A stretch of DNA of 64,000 nucleotides from Nepenthes gracilis (taxonomy: Eukaryota > Streptophyta > Magnoliopsida > Caryophyllales > Nepenthaceae). This document shows positions 24,633-36,480 of this stretch, one piece after another. Each line of letters opens with the position of its first letter. Position 1 is the stretch's first letter. The translations under genes were made by a program, and so were the position numbers. Location: assembly GCA_033239525.1 (NCBI GenBank), contig BSYO01000016.1, positions 2,046,001 to 2,110,000 on the forward strand. The letters are read 5' to 3'. The notes under the pieces are model-generated. The model did no database searches and was not told the origin of the DNA. It worked only from the letters and a program-made list of their open reading frames with translations.

Positions 24633-26428
24633 TGTTGGGTCCGGCATTGCGGGCCAACCCGAAAACAGAGGCGTACCAAAGAAATCTCACAAAGGCGGGA
24701 ATGTTTTCGTTTTGACGGGAAGATCATTCTTGGCAGAAATTTTGGGCCCGTTTTGGAGGGAAAACATTCATCCCTTTCCCGTTAAAAGGGACTAGCCCCT
24801 GTACAGGAAACGAGGAGGAAAAAGCAGAGGAGAAAAACCTTCTGACAAGGTGATGCCCATTTTCCTTACTCTCCAGGCCTCCGTCTTCGTTCTTGGGAGA
24901 GCTTGAAGCCCTCACACCAGAGGCACCTCTCTCTCTCTCTCTCTACTCCCGTTTCTGCCAAAGCAAAGAGAAAAGTTCCACAATAATGAAAATCGACTCC
25001 TTTCAATCATTGGTGAGCTAAACAGATCGGCTCCTCCGTTCCCATTTCTAGAAACAAGGCACGATCCTCTGTCCTTGTGGAACTGAGCTTGAAATCCTTC
25101 GAGCAGCAGTGCCCGCCAAGCCTTACCAAACCGAGCACGAAGCTCTCTGTCAGTGGCACCCCATTCTCTCCGCTCCTGTTCCTGTCTGAGTAGAGCGCCG
25201 AGTTCTTCTAATGACGGCAGTCAACTCTCCCTCTGCTCCCATCGCCATTGAAACAGGACACAGCGTTCTCTCAGCAACAACGTCCTGTGATTCCTCCACA
25301 GATTTGCGCCAGATCGAGCATGGAGCTCACCAACAATGGCACACAATTGCTATTTCCCCTAATCGAGAGGCACGAAGCTACGGTAGCCACCCTTCCTCCT
25401 CGTATTCTTACCCGAAACAGGTATGAGGCCCCATTTAGATAATGGCACATTCCCACGCGCAATGTTCTCGAGAGGAGAGCCCAGAGCTCCTCAACGAAGG
25501 TAGAGCCCGAAAGCTCCCTCTAAACTGGAAACCCAAGATCCTCAGCAGGCAAAGAACGAGGGCGAGCCCCTACTTTGGCGTCCGGGTGTCGTCTTTCGAA
25601 CCCGGTCAAATGGGACTGCCAAGCCCTTCGTTGGAGGCGCCCAGAGCTCCCTGATGTCCTCGGCCGTGCCCAGCGTCGCAGAGTTCTCCGAGAGCGTCGT
25701 CCAAATGCGTCGGCAGCGAGGCGGGGGGAAGCCTCTCAAATGGCGCTCAAAACCCTTGGACAGAATGGGAGCGAAGCACCTCGAAAAGTCACCCAGCAGC
25801 AGATCGTTAAATGAGGCGCCGTACCATGCTCCGCCCAAAAGCGCCGAGTAGGGCCATTCGGCCTACTTAGTTGACCCGTTTGGTCACGGTGAAACCCGTA
25901 CTTGACGGCCCACTAAGGCAATCTGGTTAAACGGGCCCAACAGACCCCGCACCCATTCCAGCACACTTCGGGAGATCTCCAAATATTACCATGGCCCACG
26001 AGCACACCTCTAAGCCACCCTCCGCGAGCGCACCCCCAGGAGGGATTCACCTAAGCCGCCCTCCGCGGGCGCACAAGTATGCCTCCTTCCGCGGGCGCAC
26101 AGGTAAGCTGCCTTCTGCCGGGCGCATCCATGGAGCTCACGCCCCCAATCACGTCCCTCTCACACTCCCCTCATCGTTGTATCTTTACATTCTCACCACG
26201 TTTACCTTTAAACGTGCATTCCTCCGTTCATTGCGGAAGATATTTGACTTGAGCGTCGGAGTGTCGGCGGGAGAAACCCCGTCGCCTTCGGCCTCTTATT
26301 TGTTGTTTGTGTTGTGCAGGTCCAGGTTCATAGAGACGGAGACCGGACCCTACTCCTGACGCCTTCTGGTGAGCTCGGGAATCAGAAGGCTCCTAATTAA
26401 GACTAAGAATCAGGACAGGGACGCAACA
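24633..26428. mobile_element. Solo LTR, probably Gypsy Tat-type
   Basis: It begins TGTTGGGTCCGGC and ends CAGGGACGCAACA. These termini match those of the reversed LTRs at 38864 and 44269 (TGTTGGG...GCAACA). The flanking 5 bp are ATTAT before and ATTAC after, a near-perfect target-site duplication. There is no internal coding region. The GC-rich frames inside (such as 25542-25838 and 25991-26359) are composition effects. A short GC-rich tandem repeat lies at about 25985-26130. Confidence 0.75.
25985..26130. repeat. GC-rich tandem repeat in the solo LTR
   Basis: About four degenerate units of 30-38 bp, each carrying CCGCGGGCGCAC preceded by TAAGCCGCC- or TATGCCTCC-like sequence. Confidence 0.65.
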
Positions 26429-27091
26429 ATTACTTAATAAAATATTACTCAATATATTGTTTTATTATAAGTTTTATTGTTTTAAAAAATTTTTATTTCA
26501 AATTTATCATTTGTTTATATTTATAAGTTTAAAAAATTATTTTTGCTTTCATAAATTTTTAAAAGATGGGTTCATAAGATAAATTTGTAGTGTAGAAAAT
26601 TTCTCTTTATAACTGCTGAAAATTTTGAAATAATATGAGATTTTATGGGGTTCAGTCCCTTGCATCTTCCTTGTTCAAATAATATGAGATTTTTCTCATA
26701 AAATATATCTATTTCTTATTTATTGAATTTAATGAATAACCTACCAGTCCATTCATTGGTTTAACTAAAATATTTCTTGGGGTCGTCATGCAATAATCAA
26801 CTGGCATAACTTTGACAAATTTGCTTCTCAACAAAGACTTGAAGGATGCATAATTAAATCGAACTTAGTTGAGTTTCCATGAAATAATTAGTAGAATTCC
26901 TTAGACAAACCGAAAGAACTTTATTAATCTCTTATTAATGCATATGAAAGGTTGAATATACATGCAGCAATCCAACCATCGATTTTGGCAACGAAATGCA
27001 TGGTTCCATACATAGTAATTAATCTGATCCCTCAAGTTTGATCTGCTACATAGAGTGGTAATTTCTCTTCCTTCCAGTAACAGTGAATCCA
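26429..27091. other. Downstream flank of neprosin copy 3
   Basis: AT-rich to about 26700. The segment from about 26750 to 27091 is closely similar to 13510-13857 downstream of copy 2, including TATTTCTTGGGGTCGTCATG. It is probably the 3' untranslated and flanking part of the duplicated gene. Confidence 0.6.
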
Positions 27092-30000
27092 TCATGTACA
27101 TCCAGGACCGCCATAGAAGAAGTATAGCTCACTGGACGAATTGTCATACTCGTAGTTGTAGCAATCCGGCGCCGGAGCATATCCGACAAGATCATTCTGC
27201 GTGAGCGACACTGTTTGCCCACTGGAATCATAATACATAAAATGCCGGACATGGCTCGCTTTCCCGTAACCTTCACCGGCAAGATGGCCGCTTCCCATCT
27301 GAGTCAAAGTGTGAAAGCCGCCGCTTCCTGAAGAGTCGAAAATCTCTCCTCCCCAAATTATGGTATCGGCACCATCTCGTAACGCCACAAAAAGTTTTCC
27401 GGCCAGTATCCCACCGCTGTTCCACCTACATACAACCACCACGCATTTGTCCCGGCGTCCTAACACATCCACATTGGCAGCGTCGTGTTAAGGATAAAAT
27501 ACGAAGCATTCAGTGAGTAAAACAGGGGAAGGGGGTTCTCTATCGCGATAAGCCCTGTCGCCGATGTTGGCCGTGGGTTGAATGATCCCAGATTTTAAAT
27601 TTAAGAAAGTAAAAAAAAAAAAAATTGTAAATGGTGTTACTTTTCATTTTTTTACAACATCGTATATTGTAATATCTCAACATGATATACATATATATAA
27701 ATCATTATCATACATTTTATATTTTTTAACTAAAAATTTCAGCCATTGAATCTCTCACTCCGACACCCTTCTTGCCCACCCTTGATAATGTAAAATAAAA
27801 ATTATTTTCTTAATGAATTTATATTTTTTGATTAACATAACAATATGTATACATTCACCACATGAAATTTCTGCCAATTCGATTCCCATGAGAAAAAAAT
27901 CCGAGCTTGGAGTGTAAAATCTATTTCTGGATCTTCATTTGAAGGGTTTAAATGTACCCGGTGCGTCACCAAAAGCGTTAACATCACTCAATAATAAATA
28001 ATTAACTCCATAAATTTCTCCATCTTTAATTTCAACAATTAATAAGAAATTACTGCCAATTTGTAGATCCATATATTTAATAATGGTTAAGGAATATTAT
28101 TTAGCCACCCTAGATATATGAGTGTGATATATTCATCTATTTTTATATGAGATTGTTGATAGAAAAATAGATATTATCTTAAGCTACTCATTTTAATTAG
28201 TTTAGATAATTCTTAGAAATATAAGTAGGACTTTACCATATTCTTTTAGTAGATTACCTTATATATAGCCACATCAAGCTCCTGCAACTGAGCATCGTAT
28301 GTTGATGGAGTTAAAGCATCACCAATGACAATGCTTCGGTTGGTTTGTACAAAACCAGGGCAAGTAAGGTCATAACAACCAGACGATCCATAATTATCAT
28401 TCTATGTGCACCATGAAAGAAATAAAGTTAGAAATTTCTCAATCTAAACATATAAAGAGATTAAATTAAACATTCAAGTAATTAACTTACCGTCCAATAT
28501 ATAAAAAGTCTTGGGTTTTGCATCACCGGTTCTTCCCGGATACACCTACAATTATTTTAGACAATTTTAGAAATTTATCAAATACGTGACATACCAAATA
28601 CATACATACATATATCGACATACGTACTTGCCATCCAGTCTCTATTGTGTTCAAAATAGGTCCACTTCCACCGCCTGCTGTAACCCAAATTTCACTTAGA
28701 CTAAAGTCCCCAGTAATATTCACCAATGAGGGATCCCATACTGTTATCATTGCACGTGTTCCATTCATTGTTGCAGCCCCTGGTCGATATGCTGTGGTAG
28801 CATACTATCCGATTTGCATAAATATAGAATTAAACAGTAAGAAATTAGTAGATAATTAAGATTCTAAATAAAATCAAATCTTGAAAAATATCTAAGAAGT
28901 TTTACATACTAATCTTTCAAAAATTAGCAAAAAGTGATATAGATGATATGTGCTACATGCATATTATGATTAGTTAATTTATGAGAATTATAATAAAGTT
29001 ACTGGTTGATGATTCAAAAGTCACAAGTTAAACCAATATTGACAGTCTTTATGCATGCAGTAATAAGATCATATCAGATCCTTAGTAGAGTAAAATTGTA
29101 AAAGTATCGTATATAATCTGGCTATTGTCTTTCTAGCTATTTTGAAGGTGCATGAAAAAACAAATATAAAGCACAATTATCCAAATAAAATTAAGGTTAG
29201 AACCACATATAAGGTAGAATATATAGTCATATTATTTTTTATATGCATCTCCTTACGTATTTTCTTTATACATGGAGGATTTTAACAAATAATTAAAAAT
29301 ATATAGCATACCTGGTGGTCTTTGTTATCACTTGCTTGTATGGTAGAATCAAACTTTCTTCTTATAACTGGAAAATCGGTTGTGATTTGTCGTTTAATTG
29401 GAACTGTATCATTTGGACACTGCTCATACTTGTTCCAAATTTGTAAAAGTTCACGGGATTGACTGTCTGTTTGTTCTATTTCACTTGGATATGAACTAGG
29501 ATTCATCTGTCATATCATATGTATGATGATAGTTAAATAATATACACTACAAGCATACAAGTTTTGTACTAAAAACCATGCAACTACATGTGAAATTTCC
29601 TCATCATATGGGCTCTTTTCCAAACAAGTTGCTCCTAAAAAATTTAAATATATGGAGAAGAAAACAACAAATATTTTAATTTATATGTGTGTGTACATGT
29701 ATATGTTCATTGAAGCTATTTGTCTAATGTCTACTTTCACATTTTGCCCACATAAAGTAAAATAAAATTTTAAATATTGTTATAAATGTTTATTTTTGAA
29801 GACAAAAATTAGAGGGGTATAACTGTAAGAAAAAATAAACCTGTAATATGTGATTTTTGAGTAACGGATGATCAAATGAAGGTTACTTATAAATATCTAC
29901 ACAGTCGATAATATCTCCATTATTTGCCTGCACGTATACACACATATGAATGACATGAAAGTACAAAATTTCTTAAAGAATAAGGAGGAGGAGGGAACTT

Positions 30001-30172
30001 AAACCTTGATGGTTTTTAGAGTGCCCTTTGGAGGCTGTGCGAATTTTGCTTGAATAAGTTTTCCTTTATTACTATCACTAGAAAAAGGAAACTTTTTGAG
30101 CATTAAAGCAACTCCAAGCGCCATTAATGCAGAAATAGCTGCAGCTAATTTCAATGTCTTAGACATAGCCAT
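27092..30172 (-). pseudogene. Neprosin-like gene, copy 3: all seven exons, three disabling lesions
   Basis: Neprosin-family protein with an activation-peptide region (PF14365) and neprosin domain (PF03080), ancestrally about 397 residues. Exons: 30172-30005 (start, hydrophobic signal anchor LAAAISALMALGVALML), 29927-29841, 29506-29312, 28804-28628, 28545-28491, 28401-28258 and 27459-27092. Junctions are GT-AG, all ancestrally phase 0. Exon 2 reads NNGDIIDCVDIYK, a TAA at 29885-29883, then FDHPLLKNH. Exon 4 has GTRAMITVWDPS and TIETGWQ. Exon 5 is 55 bp with one extra base, so PRLFIYWT is out of frame. Exon 6 has GSSGCYDLTCPGFVQTN. Exon 7 has lost one base at the GYWPE-TLF junction. IWGGEIF and GGPGCT survive downstream. 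Family members are secreted; Nepenthes neprosin is a proline-cutting glutamic protease. Confidence 0.9.
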
Positions 30173-30226
30173 GTCTCTGATAATATCGACTTAGACCAGC
30201 TGCTACAATGCATAGAAGAATCAATG

Positions 30227-30233
30227 ATTTATA
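30227..30233 (-). promoter_or_regulatory. Likely TATA box of neprosin copy 3
   Basis: TATAAAT on the minus strand, about 55 bases before the ATG. A matching CCTATAAATA lies at the corresponding place before copy 4 (46741). Confidence 0.5.
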
Positions 30234-31544
30234 GGTAAACTTCATGATAGAACATAATTAAATAATCTTTAATTGAATAATCTTCAGCTGGTGCATGTTT
30301 AATATATTAAGTGTCAGTATTCAATTTTTCTTAACATTTATTTTATATTTGGGGAAGAATCTTTTAAATAAACAATACTAAATTTTTTGATATATAATAA
30401 ATAATTTATTTTAATAATGAAGAAATTTCGAGTCTTGTTTATGAGATTTAGAAAACAATTTAATTTAAAATTAAAAAAAAAAACAAATCAGCAATATTTG
30501 ATGGATTGTATTCCTCTTTAAAGAACAGGGAGAGTGCTACATCCCTTTTTCTTTTTTTTTTTATGAAAATACGTATTAATAAAACATTTTTTAGCCAATC
30601 TTAGGACATATTATTATCAATTTATTTATTATTATATAAATTTATTAATATAAATAAATAAAATATAAAAACTTTAAAAATATTTCAATAATAATTAAAA
30701 AAATATCTCATCCACGTCACCTTTATTAAAGGGAAAAAATGCTTATAAATAAGTAAGCGCTTGCTCCTCCGAATTGATTCCTCCGCTCTAGGTTAAATCC
30801 AAAATTTTAACTGATATTAAATAATAATTAAATAATAAATGCCCTTATCCTATAATTTTTTTTTTTTTGAAAGGCTATTAGAACAACTTAGGTAAAAAAA
30901 TAGAAGAGTTTACGATCCTGATATAAGTAAGTAATAATATTAATATCAAAATAAATATTATCATAACCAAGGTTCAAACCAAAGAACGGGTTACATGATG
31001 CAACCAAAAATCAACAATATTAATGGTAAAATTAGACATTGATACGATAAATATTTAAAAGAGTAAAAAAAGGTGACATGTATATATATATATATATATA
31101 TATTAAAATAATATTTGAATTGGAAACTAAAAGATTTTACAATAAATATATGAATGAGCTTAAATACATCTGTATTAAATTAAAAATTTATCCATATTAA
31201 GACAAAATAGCTTTGAAAACAATTTCTTTTACCTCTTTTCTACCTCTGTCCCTTATTTATTTCTCTTTTCTTACTCTTCCATGCAAGTATCAGGTATCAT
31301 GGCCAAACATATGCACGCATGAGCCCACCTCACCCCATGCATGAGCGTTGCTGAAACTACTAACTGCCACACACAAGTACGCTTTTATTGCGCGTGAGTG
31401 CTGACCACACTGTTAACCCATGCACGATTGCGCCTTTCCCATACACAAATGCAACCCATTTTTCTCAAAATCACTACCCCACACTGGAGCGTCTATAAGC
31501 ACATATTGGACAGAGACTTCTATACCTCAAATACTTTTATACCC
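30234..31544. other. AT-rich upstream region of copy 3
   Basis: No gene is seen. A (TA)n run lies at about 31079-31102. The segment at about 30520-30720 is weakly similar to 11680-11850, and so may be shared upstream DNA of the neprosin unit. Confidence 0.4.
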
Positions 31545-33382
31545 ATGTCATATTTTACCTTACTTTGTTCGGTTTCTATTATAATCTTTTTAAATATTTA
31601 GATTCTATATCATCTCAATAGTTGATATTATTCTAAAGTAATGGAGCGTGAAAAGTGAGATAATTCTTATTATATTATTTTTATTTTTATTTTTTTATAT
31701 ATTATAATGGTAATTCTCAACTTTATAAAAAAATGATTAAAAAATTATTTTTGTTGGCATGATATTTAAATTATTGGCATAGAAATAATTTAAAGCATTA
31801 TTTTTTGATGGCCATTCTTAATTGTATATGTAAAATATTGACTTGAATTGTCTAGTTAGATTTCTTTTTTAATAATCGATAAATTAATGCATACAAACAA
31901 GTAAACGTTCTCCCTCCTTCCTTGTTCATTTCTGTTGTCCTATTCACGAACTGTTAAGTCGATTTCACACAAATTAAAAAATTTTAAAAAATATAAAATA
32001 ATTCATAAGAATATTCCTAATGTTTATTAAATAAAATTGAAGGCCACCATGACTTAGTAAATCAAGTTTAACATCAAGATCACACACATAATGCTTCAAT
32101 AATCACAATATAAAAAAGAATTAGAATATGATATATTTAAAGTTTTTGTCAAATTAGCATCTATAAGATCATTGATTAGCCGGGGAGGGTGTGTTCATAT
32201 TATGACTTTTTGCTAAAGTACATTGAATGCATATAGTAATTTATTTATTTATCATTTTTGTCTGTATTTGTATTGTTAATTAACAACATAAAGAGATTTT
32301 GAATAAAGTTTATAGAGCTAAGTATACACACAAAAACCAACAAAATATATAATGATATAAAGAAATTCTTTGGTGGATAAATATAAAAAGAGATATTATT
32401 GCTTTTATGGGAACGTGTCTCATTTGATAGATCAAAGGCAAACACCAAAATCTTCTTAAAATTTTGATGCCATTGCCTGTTTCCAGTTAAAAGTGGGAGT
32501 ATATTACCATAAATTTTGTAGTTGAGTTGTTTAGGATAGTTAGAAATCATGATTGAGTTTTAGTAACAGTAATACTTAACCAAATCATCACATTTTATTA
32601 TGGTAATTACTACATTTTTAAGGTATCACTTGTCTTAATTTTATATCAATGAGAATGTGAGGTTACATAAAATTCTATTTAATTTAAATAGATATTAAAC
32701 AACTATGAGTAATCAAATTTAATTTATGTATATGTTTGGGGTCTCAATATTAAATTAAAAAAAAGTAACAATTTGAACAAAATAATAACAATTGGGATTA
32801 TTATAATATTTCACAATTTGATATTGTGGAATTCAATAATAACGACTTATCTAAATGTTATGTTTTAAGTAGATTTTGTTCTAAGAATTTGAAATCGATT
32901 TCTATTTATTTACCCTTATTTCTTAATGAGAGTTGTAGAATTTTATGTGAAGGATTAATTTTTGGAGTTTGGTGGAAGTCAAGTAAATCAGAATTCATTT
33001 GAAAGTTAACAAAATCACCTTTAATCAAATCTTGAAAATTATCCTCTTAATAATTCAGAAAACTATGCATTTTATCTATACATATGACGAGTCATTTTGT
33101 TAAATATAAGGTAAAAAAATAATCTTTTTTTTAAGTATATAAATATTATTTTTGTTATTAAAGATTAGATTCATTAAGAAAATAGCATCCATAATAAAAT
33201 TATATGTGACTAATACATTTAGTTATTTAAGTAAATTACTAAAAAAGTATCGATGTCACGTGGGAAACTTCAAACGAAGAAAAATAAAATTTCAGATGAG
33301 ATAATATAATAATGCCAATCAAACATGGAATAATTAAATCAAACTTTCAATCGAGTTATTGTTCATCTCAATGGTTGGTATT
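31545..33382. repeat. Left arm of a long inverted repeat
   Basis: About 1.84 kb whose reverse complement matches 36481-38290. A 101-codon minus-strand frame (32550-32245, MISNYPKQLNYKIYGNILPL..) has a plus-strand counterpart at 37283-37507 with several substitutions. No known domain is seen. The arm ends at GGTTGGTATT directly against the LTR at 33383. Confidence 0.85.
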
Positions 33383-34384
33383 TGATGCGTCTCTGGATTC
33401 GAACTTCGAACAGATTCGGATGATCCTCTTGATGTGGTTTCGGCTCCGTTCCCTGAATTGGATCCTGCACACCACTAAATAGAACAGGAGGTTAGTGTGT
33501 CGGCGAAAAGTTGTCTCATCGAAAACACTCCGACGCTCAAGTCAGTCAAACAGTCTTCGAAAGAAAAAACTGAAATTGAGAGAAAGCGAGAGACAAAGAG
33601 AGTGTTTTTTTCCAGACATAAGAGAGACATGGACGCCTTCTTGAATTTGGGAGGTGGGAAGGCAGTAAATGACCGTGAGAGGCACGCTTGTTTGCCCTAG
33701 GATTGATGGTGAGTCTGTTTGCGTAGCAAAAAGCTTGGGCAATTCTGGTAGTTTCAAAGGCAGAGAAAGGGATTCACTGAGAGCACCTGTTTTGCGTTTT
33801 AGACGGCGTATGCGTAAGGAATCGAAAGTGTGCGTGATTGAAAGCGTAATTGAGAGCATGCCCTAAATGACAATTCAAGGGCTTATTTATGATTGAGAGG
33901 GCGATCTTTCTTCTTTGGAAAGAGAGATCTACTGTATAATTCTTGGCTGGGTTGCCTTTCGGAGGCGCCAGTTGTTAGGTTGTGAAGGATAGTTTCGTTA
34001 TGAGGCGGCCAATAGCTTTCCAAACCAGATGCTTTTCTTCTGTGCATGTTATCGTTGGAGAGCCCAGGTTGGCAAAGATTTGGGAAAATCTGGCGCATTC
34101 CTTATGTGAAGGGAGTCAATATTGTCAATATCCCTTTTGGTGCCAGTTGGGACCGTAGAATATCTCTAGAAAGCCATTGTTGGCCTTTTGATGATTCGTG
34201 GGTCTAAACGGATCAGGCCCGAAACTGTAGAAGAGCCTCCTTTGAGCCTAAAAGGCCCAGCGTTGACCGTCTTGGGCCTTTTAGCTCTTGGGCCTGTTTT
34301 CCTTCTGGGCCGTTAAAGTGTTTACCGTTATTTTAGGCCCCTCGTTGACTATTCAGAGCCAGCCCATTTTCGGCACACCCATCA
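33383..34384 (-). mobile_element. LTR (left) of a deleted Gypsy-type element
   Basis: It starts TGATGCGTCTCTGG and ends CACCCATCA. CTAGCCCCCCATG follows (a polypurine tract when read in reverse), so this is the 3' LTR of an element on the minus strand. It is similar along most of its length to 35362-36306. Confidence 0.8.
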
Positions 34385-35361
34385 CTAGCCCCCCATGCTG
34401 GTGGCCAGAAATCTGGCCTCCAGTATGTTCATGATGGGATGCCCTTCCTTGCTCTGAGGATCTCGTGGAGTTTCATGAAAGGCGTGAAGGAGAGTTTGAC
34501 CAGAATTGTTAACCGTCTTGGTCAATTCCAAAGAGCCAAAATTGTTGACCATGCCCGATTTTGAGCTAGGTGATTAGGAGAAGGGTGTCTCGCGCTTTGG
34601 AATTGTTGTTGGCCGAGTGGGCCCTATGCCATCGAGTGGCCGAACACTTGATGGAGTTTCCCCCATGTGTGGCCGTCTTGGCGGACTGCAGGCGTGAACC
34701 CCGAAGCAAGTCCATGGCCGTCTTTAGCCGGTTCTATGTTGCTGCGTAACATTTCTTCGTGAGCGGCGACACGTGTCTCCCTTTGGTTGGGCGGATATCC
34801 TGGCCATTAATGCGCAAGAGATCCGCCTTTTGCAGGGCTAAGTAGGGAAGCTTAGCCTTTCACGTGGTATCGGTGGAGCGTTCTTCAGGCCTGTTGTGGC
34901 CAGGAACGCGGGAGGATGCTGGAGCCGGATTGTCCTCGGCTTTTATGGGCCTTTTGACTGGCTTCTTCTTCCTCTGGCCACCCTTTTTGGTGGCAGGGAT
35001 AGGGATGGTCGCTGTTCACGAATTGGGGTTGACCGGTGGAGCCTTTCTTTGTCGTTACTCGTTCAGCGCTCGAAGCAAAGAAGTCAAGCTGGGACGTGTG
35101 AAGATAACCGGAGCAGTGCAATGGACTGGCTCAACTTCATTTGCATCCCACCGGTTGTTGAAAATAAGGCGGTGAAACTCCGCCCGTGGCCCCGTTGACC
35201 AGGGCACCAGCTGCGTGGTCCTGGTCGGGGTTAGCAGCATCTCTAGCGGGATCGCTAGCTTGGGCTCTTGTGTTCACCATTGTAGAATCAGAAGGTGAAA
35301 GAGAGCGTTTGTGCATATTTTGTGGTTGGCTTTTGTAAGCGCTTCCCACAGACGGCGCCAA
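34385..35361 (-). mobile_element. Reduced interior of the Gypsy-type element
   Basis: Only 977 bp lie between the LTRs. At the right edge, on the minus strand, are a primer-binding site and a short gag-start-like frame beginning MVNTRAQASDPARDAANPD, which stops after about 47 codons. Nothing recognisable follows towards the polypurine tract. It is a deletion derivative that would need proteins in trans. The 34864-35198 plus-strand frames are not supported as genes. Confidence 0.7.
35343..35360 (-). promoter_or_regulatory. Primer-binding site
   Basis: On the minus strand, TGGCGCCGTCTGTGGGAA lies one base inside the LTR. The identical 18-mer occupies the same place at 44250-44267. The priming tRNA was not identified with certainty. 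Confidence 0.75.
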
Positions 35362-36306
35362 TGATGCGTCTCTGGATCCGAACTTCAAACAGATTTGGAT
35401 GATCCTCTTGATGTGGTTCTGGTTTCTTTCCCTGAGTTGGATCCTGCACACCACTAAATAGAATAGGAGGTCAGTGTGTCGACGGAAAGTTATCCCATCG
35501 AAAATACTCCGACGCTGGTTTATTGTCAAGTACGCCAAAGAAGGCATCCAAGTAAAGCAATCTTGAAAAAGAAAGAAATCGGGAATGAATTGAGAAAGAG
35601 AGAGACAAATAGAGTGTTTTTTCCCAGATGTAAGAGAGACGTGGACGCCTTCTTGAATCTGGGAGGTGGGAAGGCAGTAAACGGCCGTGAGAGGCGCGCT
35701 TGTTTGCCTTAGGATTGATGGTGAGTCTGTTTACGTAGCAAAAAGCTTAGGCAATTCTGGTAGTTTCAATGGTAGAGAAAGGGATTCACTGAAAGCACTT
35801 GTTTTGCGATTTAGACGGCATATGCGTAAGGAATCGAAAGTGTGCGTGATTGAAAGCGTAATTGAGAGCATGCCCTGAATGACAATTCAATGGCTTATTT
35901 ATGATTGAGAGGGCGATCTTCCTTCTTTGAAAGGAGAGACCTCTTTGTATAATTCTCGGTTTCCGGGTTGCCTTTTTGGAGCATACGCCGATTGTTGGGT
36001 TAATCTTGTGAAGGATAGTTTTTTCGAGGCGACCACGGGCCTTTTCAAAACTGGGACGCTTTCTTTCTCCACGTGCTTATTACCATTGGAGAGCCCAGGT
36101 TGGTAAGGATTTGGAAAAATCTTGCACCTTCCTTATGTGAAGGGTGCTAATATTGTTAATCCCTTTTTGGTAAATTTGGGGACCGTGAAAAAATCCCCCG
36201 TGGACGCTTGAATGTGGGAAAAGCCGTTGTTGGCCTTTTGATGATTCGTGGGCCTAAACGGACCAAATCTGTTACTGTAGAAAAGCATCCTTTAGGCCTA
36301 AAGTGC
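35362..36306 (-). mobile_element. LTR (right, 5' LTR in element sense), truncated
   Basis: It begins TGATGCGTCTCTGG and tracks the left LTR until about 36306 (CTTTAGGCCTAAA). There the last ~130 bp expected from the left LTR are replaced by unrelated sequence continuing into the right inverted arm. The terminal CCCATCA is missing, so a rearrangement removed the end. Confidence 0.75.
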
Positions 36307-36480
36307 AGCATGCGGACGGTCAACATTGGAGTTGACATTTAATTATCACACCAACAAAGCCAATTTTTTAATCTTTTTTTTTAATAAAGTTGAGATTTAC
36401 CATTATAATATATAAAAAAATAAAAATAAAAATAATATAATAAGAATTATGTCAATCTTCACGCACTATTACTTTGGAAT
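36307..36480. repeat. Inner terminal repeat of the right inverted unit
   Basis: Together with the first ~20 bp of the right arm, the ~150 bp from about 36345 resemble 38085-38240 as a direct repeat. Shared strings include 'AATTTTTTAATC', 'CCATTATAATATATAAAAAAAT' and 'AATAATATAATAAGAATTAT'. The duplicated unit therefore has terminal direct repeats like a small LTR element. No primer-binding site was recognised. Confidence 0.6.

Noticed and set aside
24600..26430. Cluster of GC-rich frames resembling a small gene on either strand
   Set aside because: The segment has TGTTGG...GCAACA ends and a near-perfect 5-bp flank repeat, so it is a solo LTR.
27459..27470. In-frame TAG just upstream of exon 7 of copy 3, first read as a nonsense mutation
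   Set aside because: The TAG is the splice acceptor (GTTAG before GAC), as in copy 1. The true lesion is the one-base loss further downstream.
32245..32550. 101-codon frame conserved in both inverted arms as a gene
   Set aside because: The conservation follows from the duplication itself. The counterpart is shortened to 74 codons and no domain or start context supports it.
34864..35547. Several 60-136-codon frames on both strands
   Set aside because: They lie in the reduced interior and LTR edge of a deleted retrotransposon. Only the short gag start on the minus strand is recognisable.
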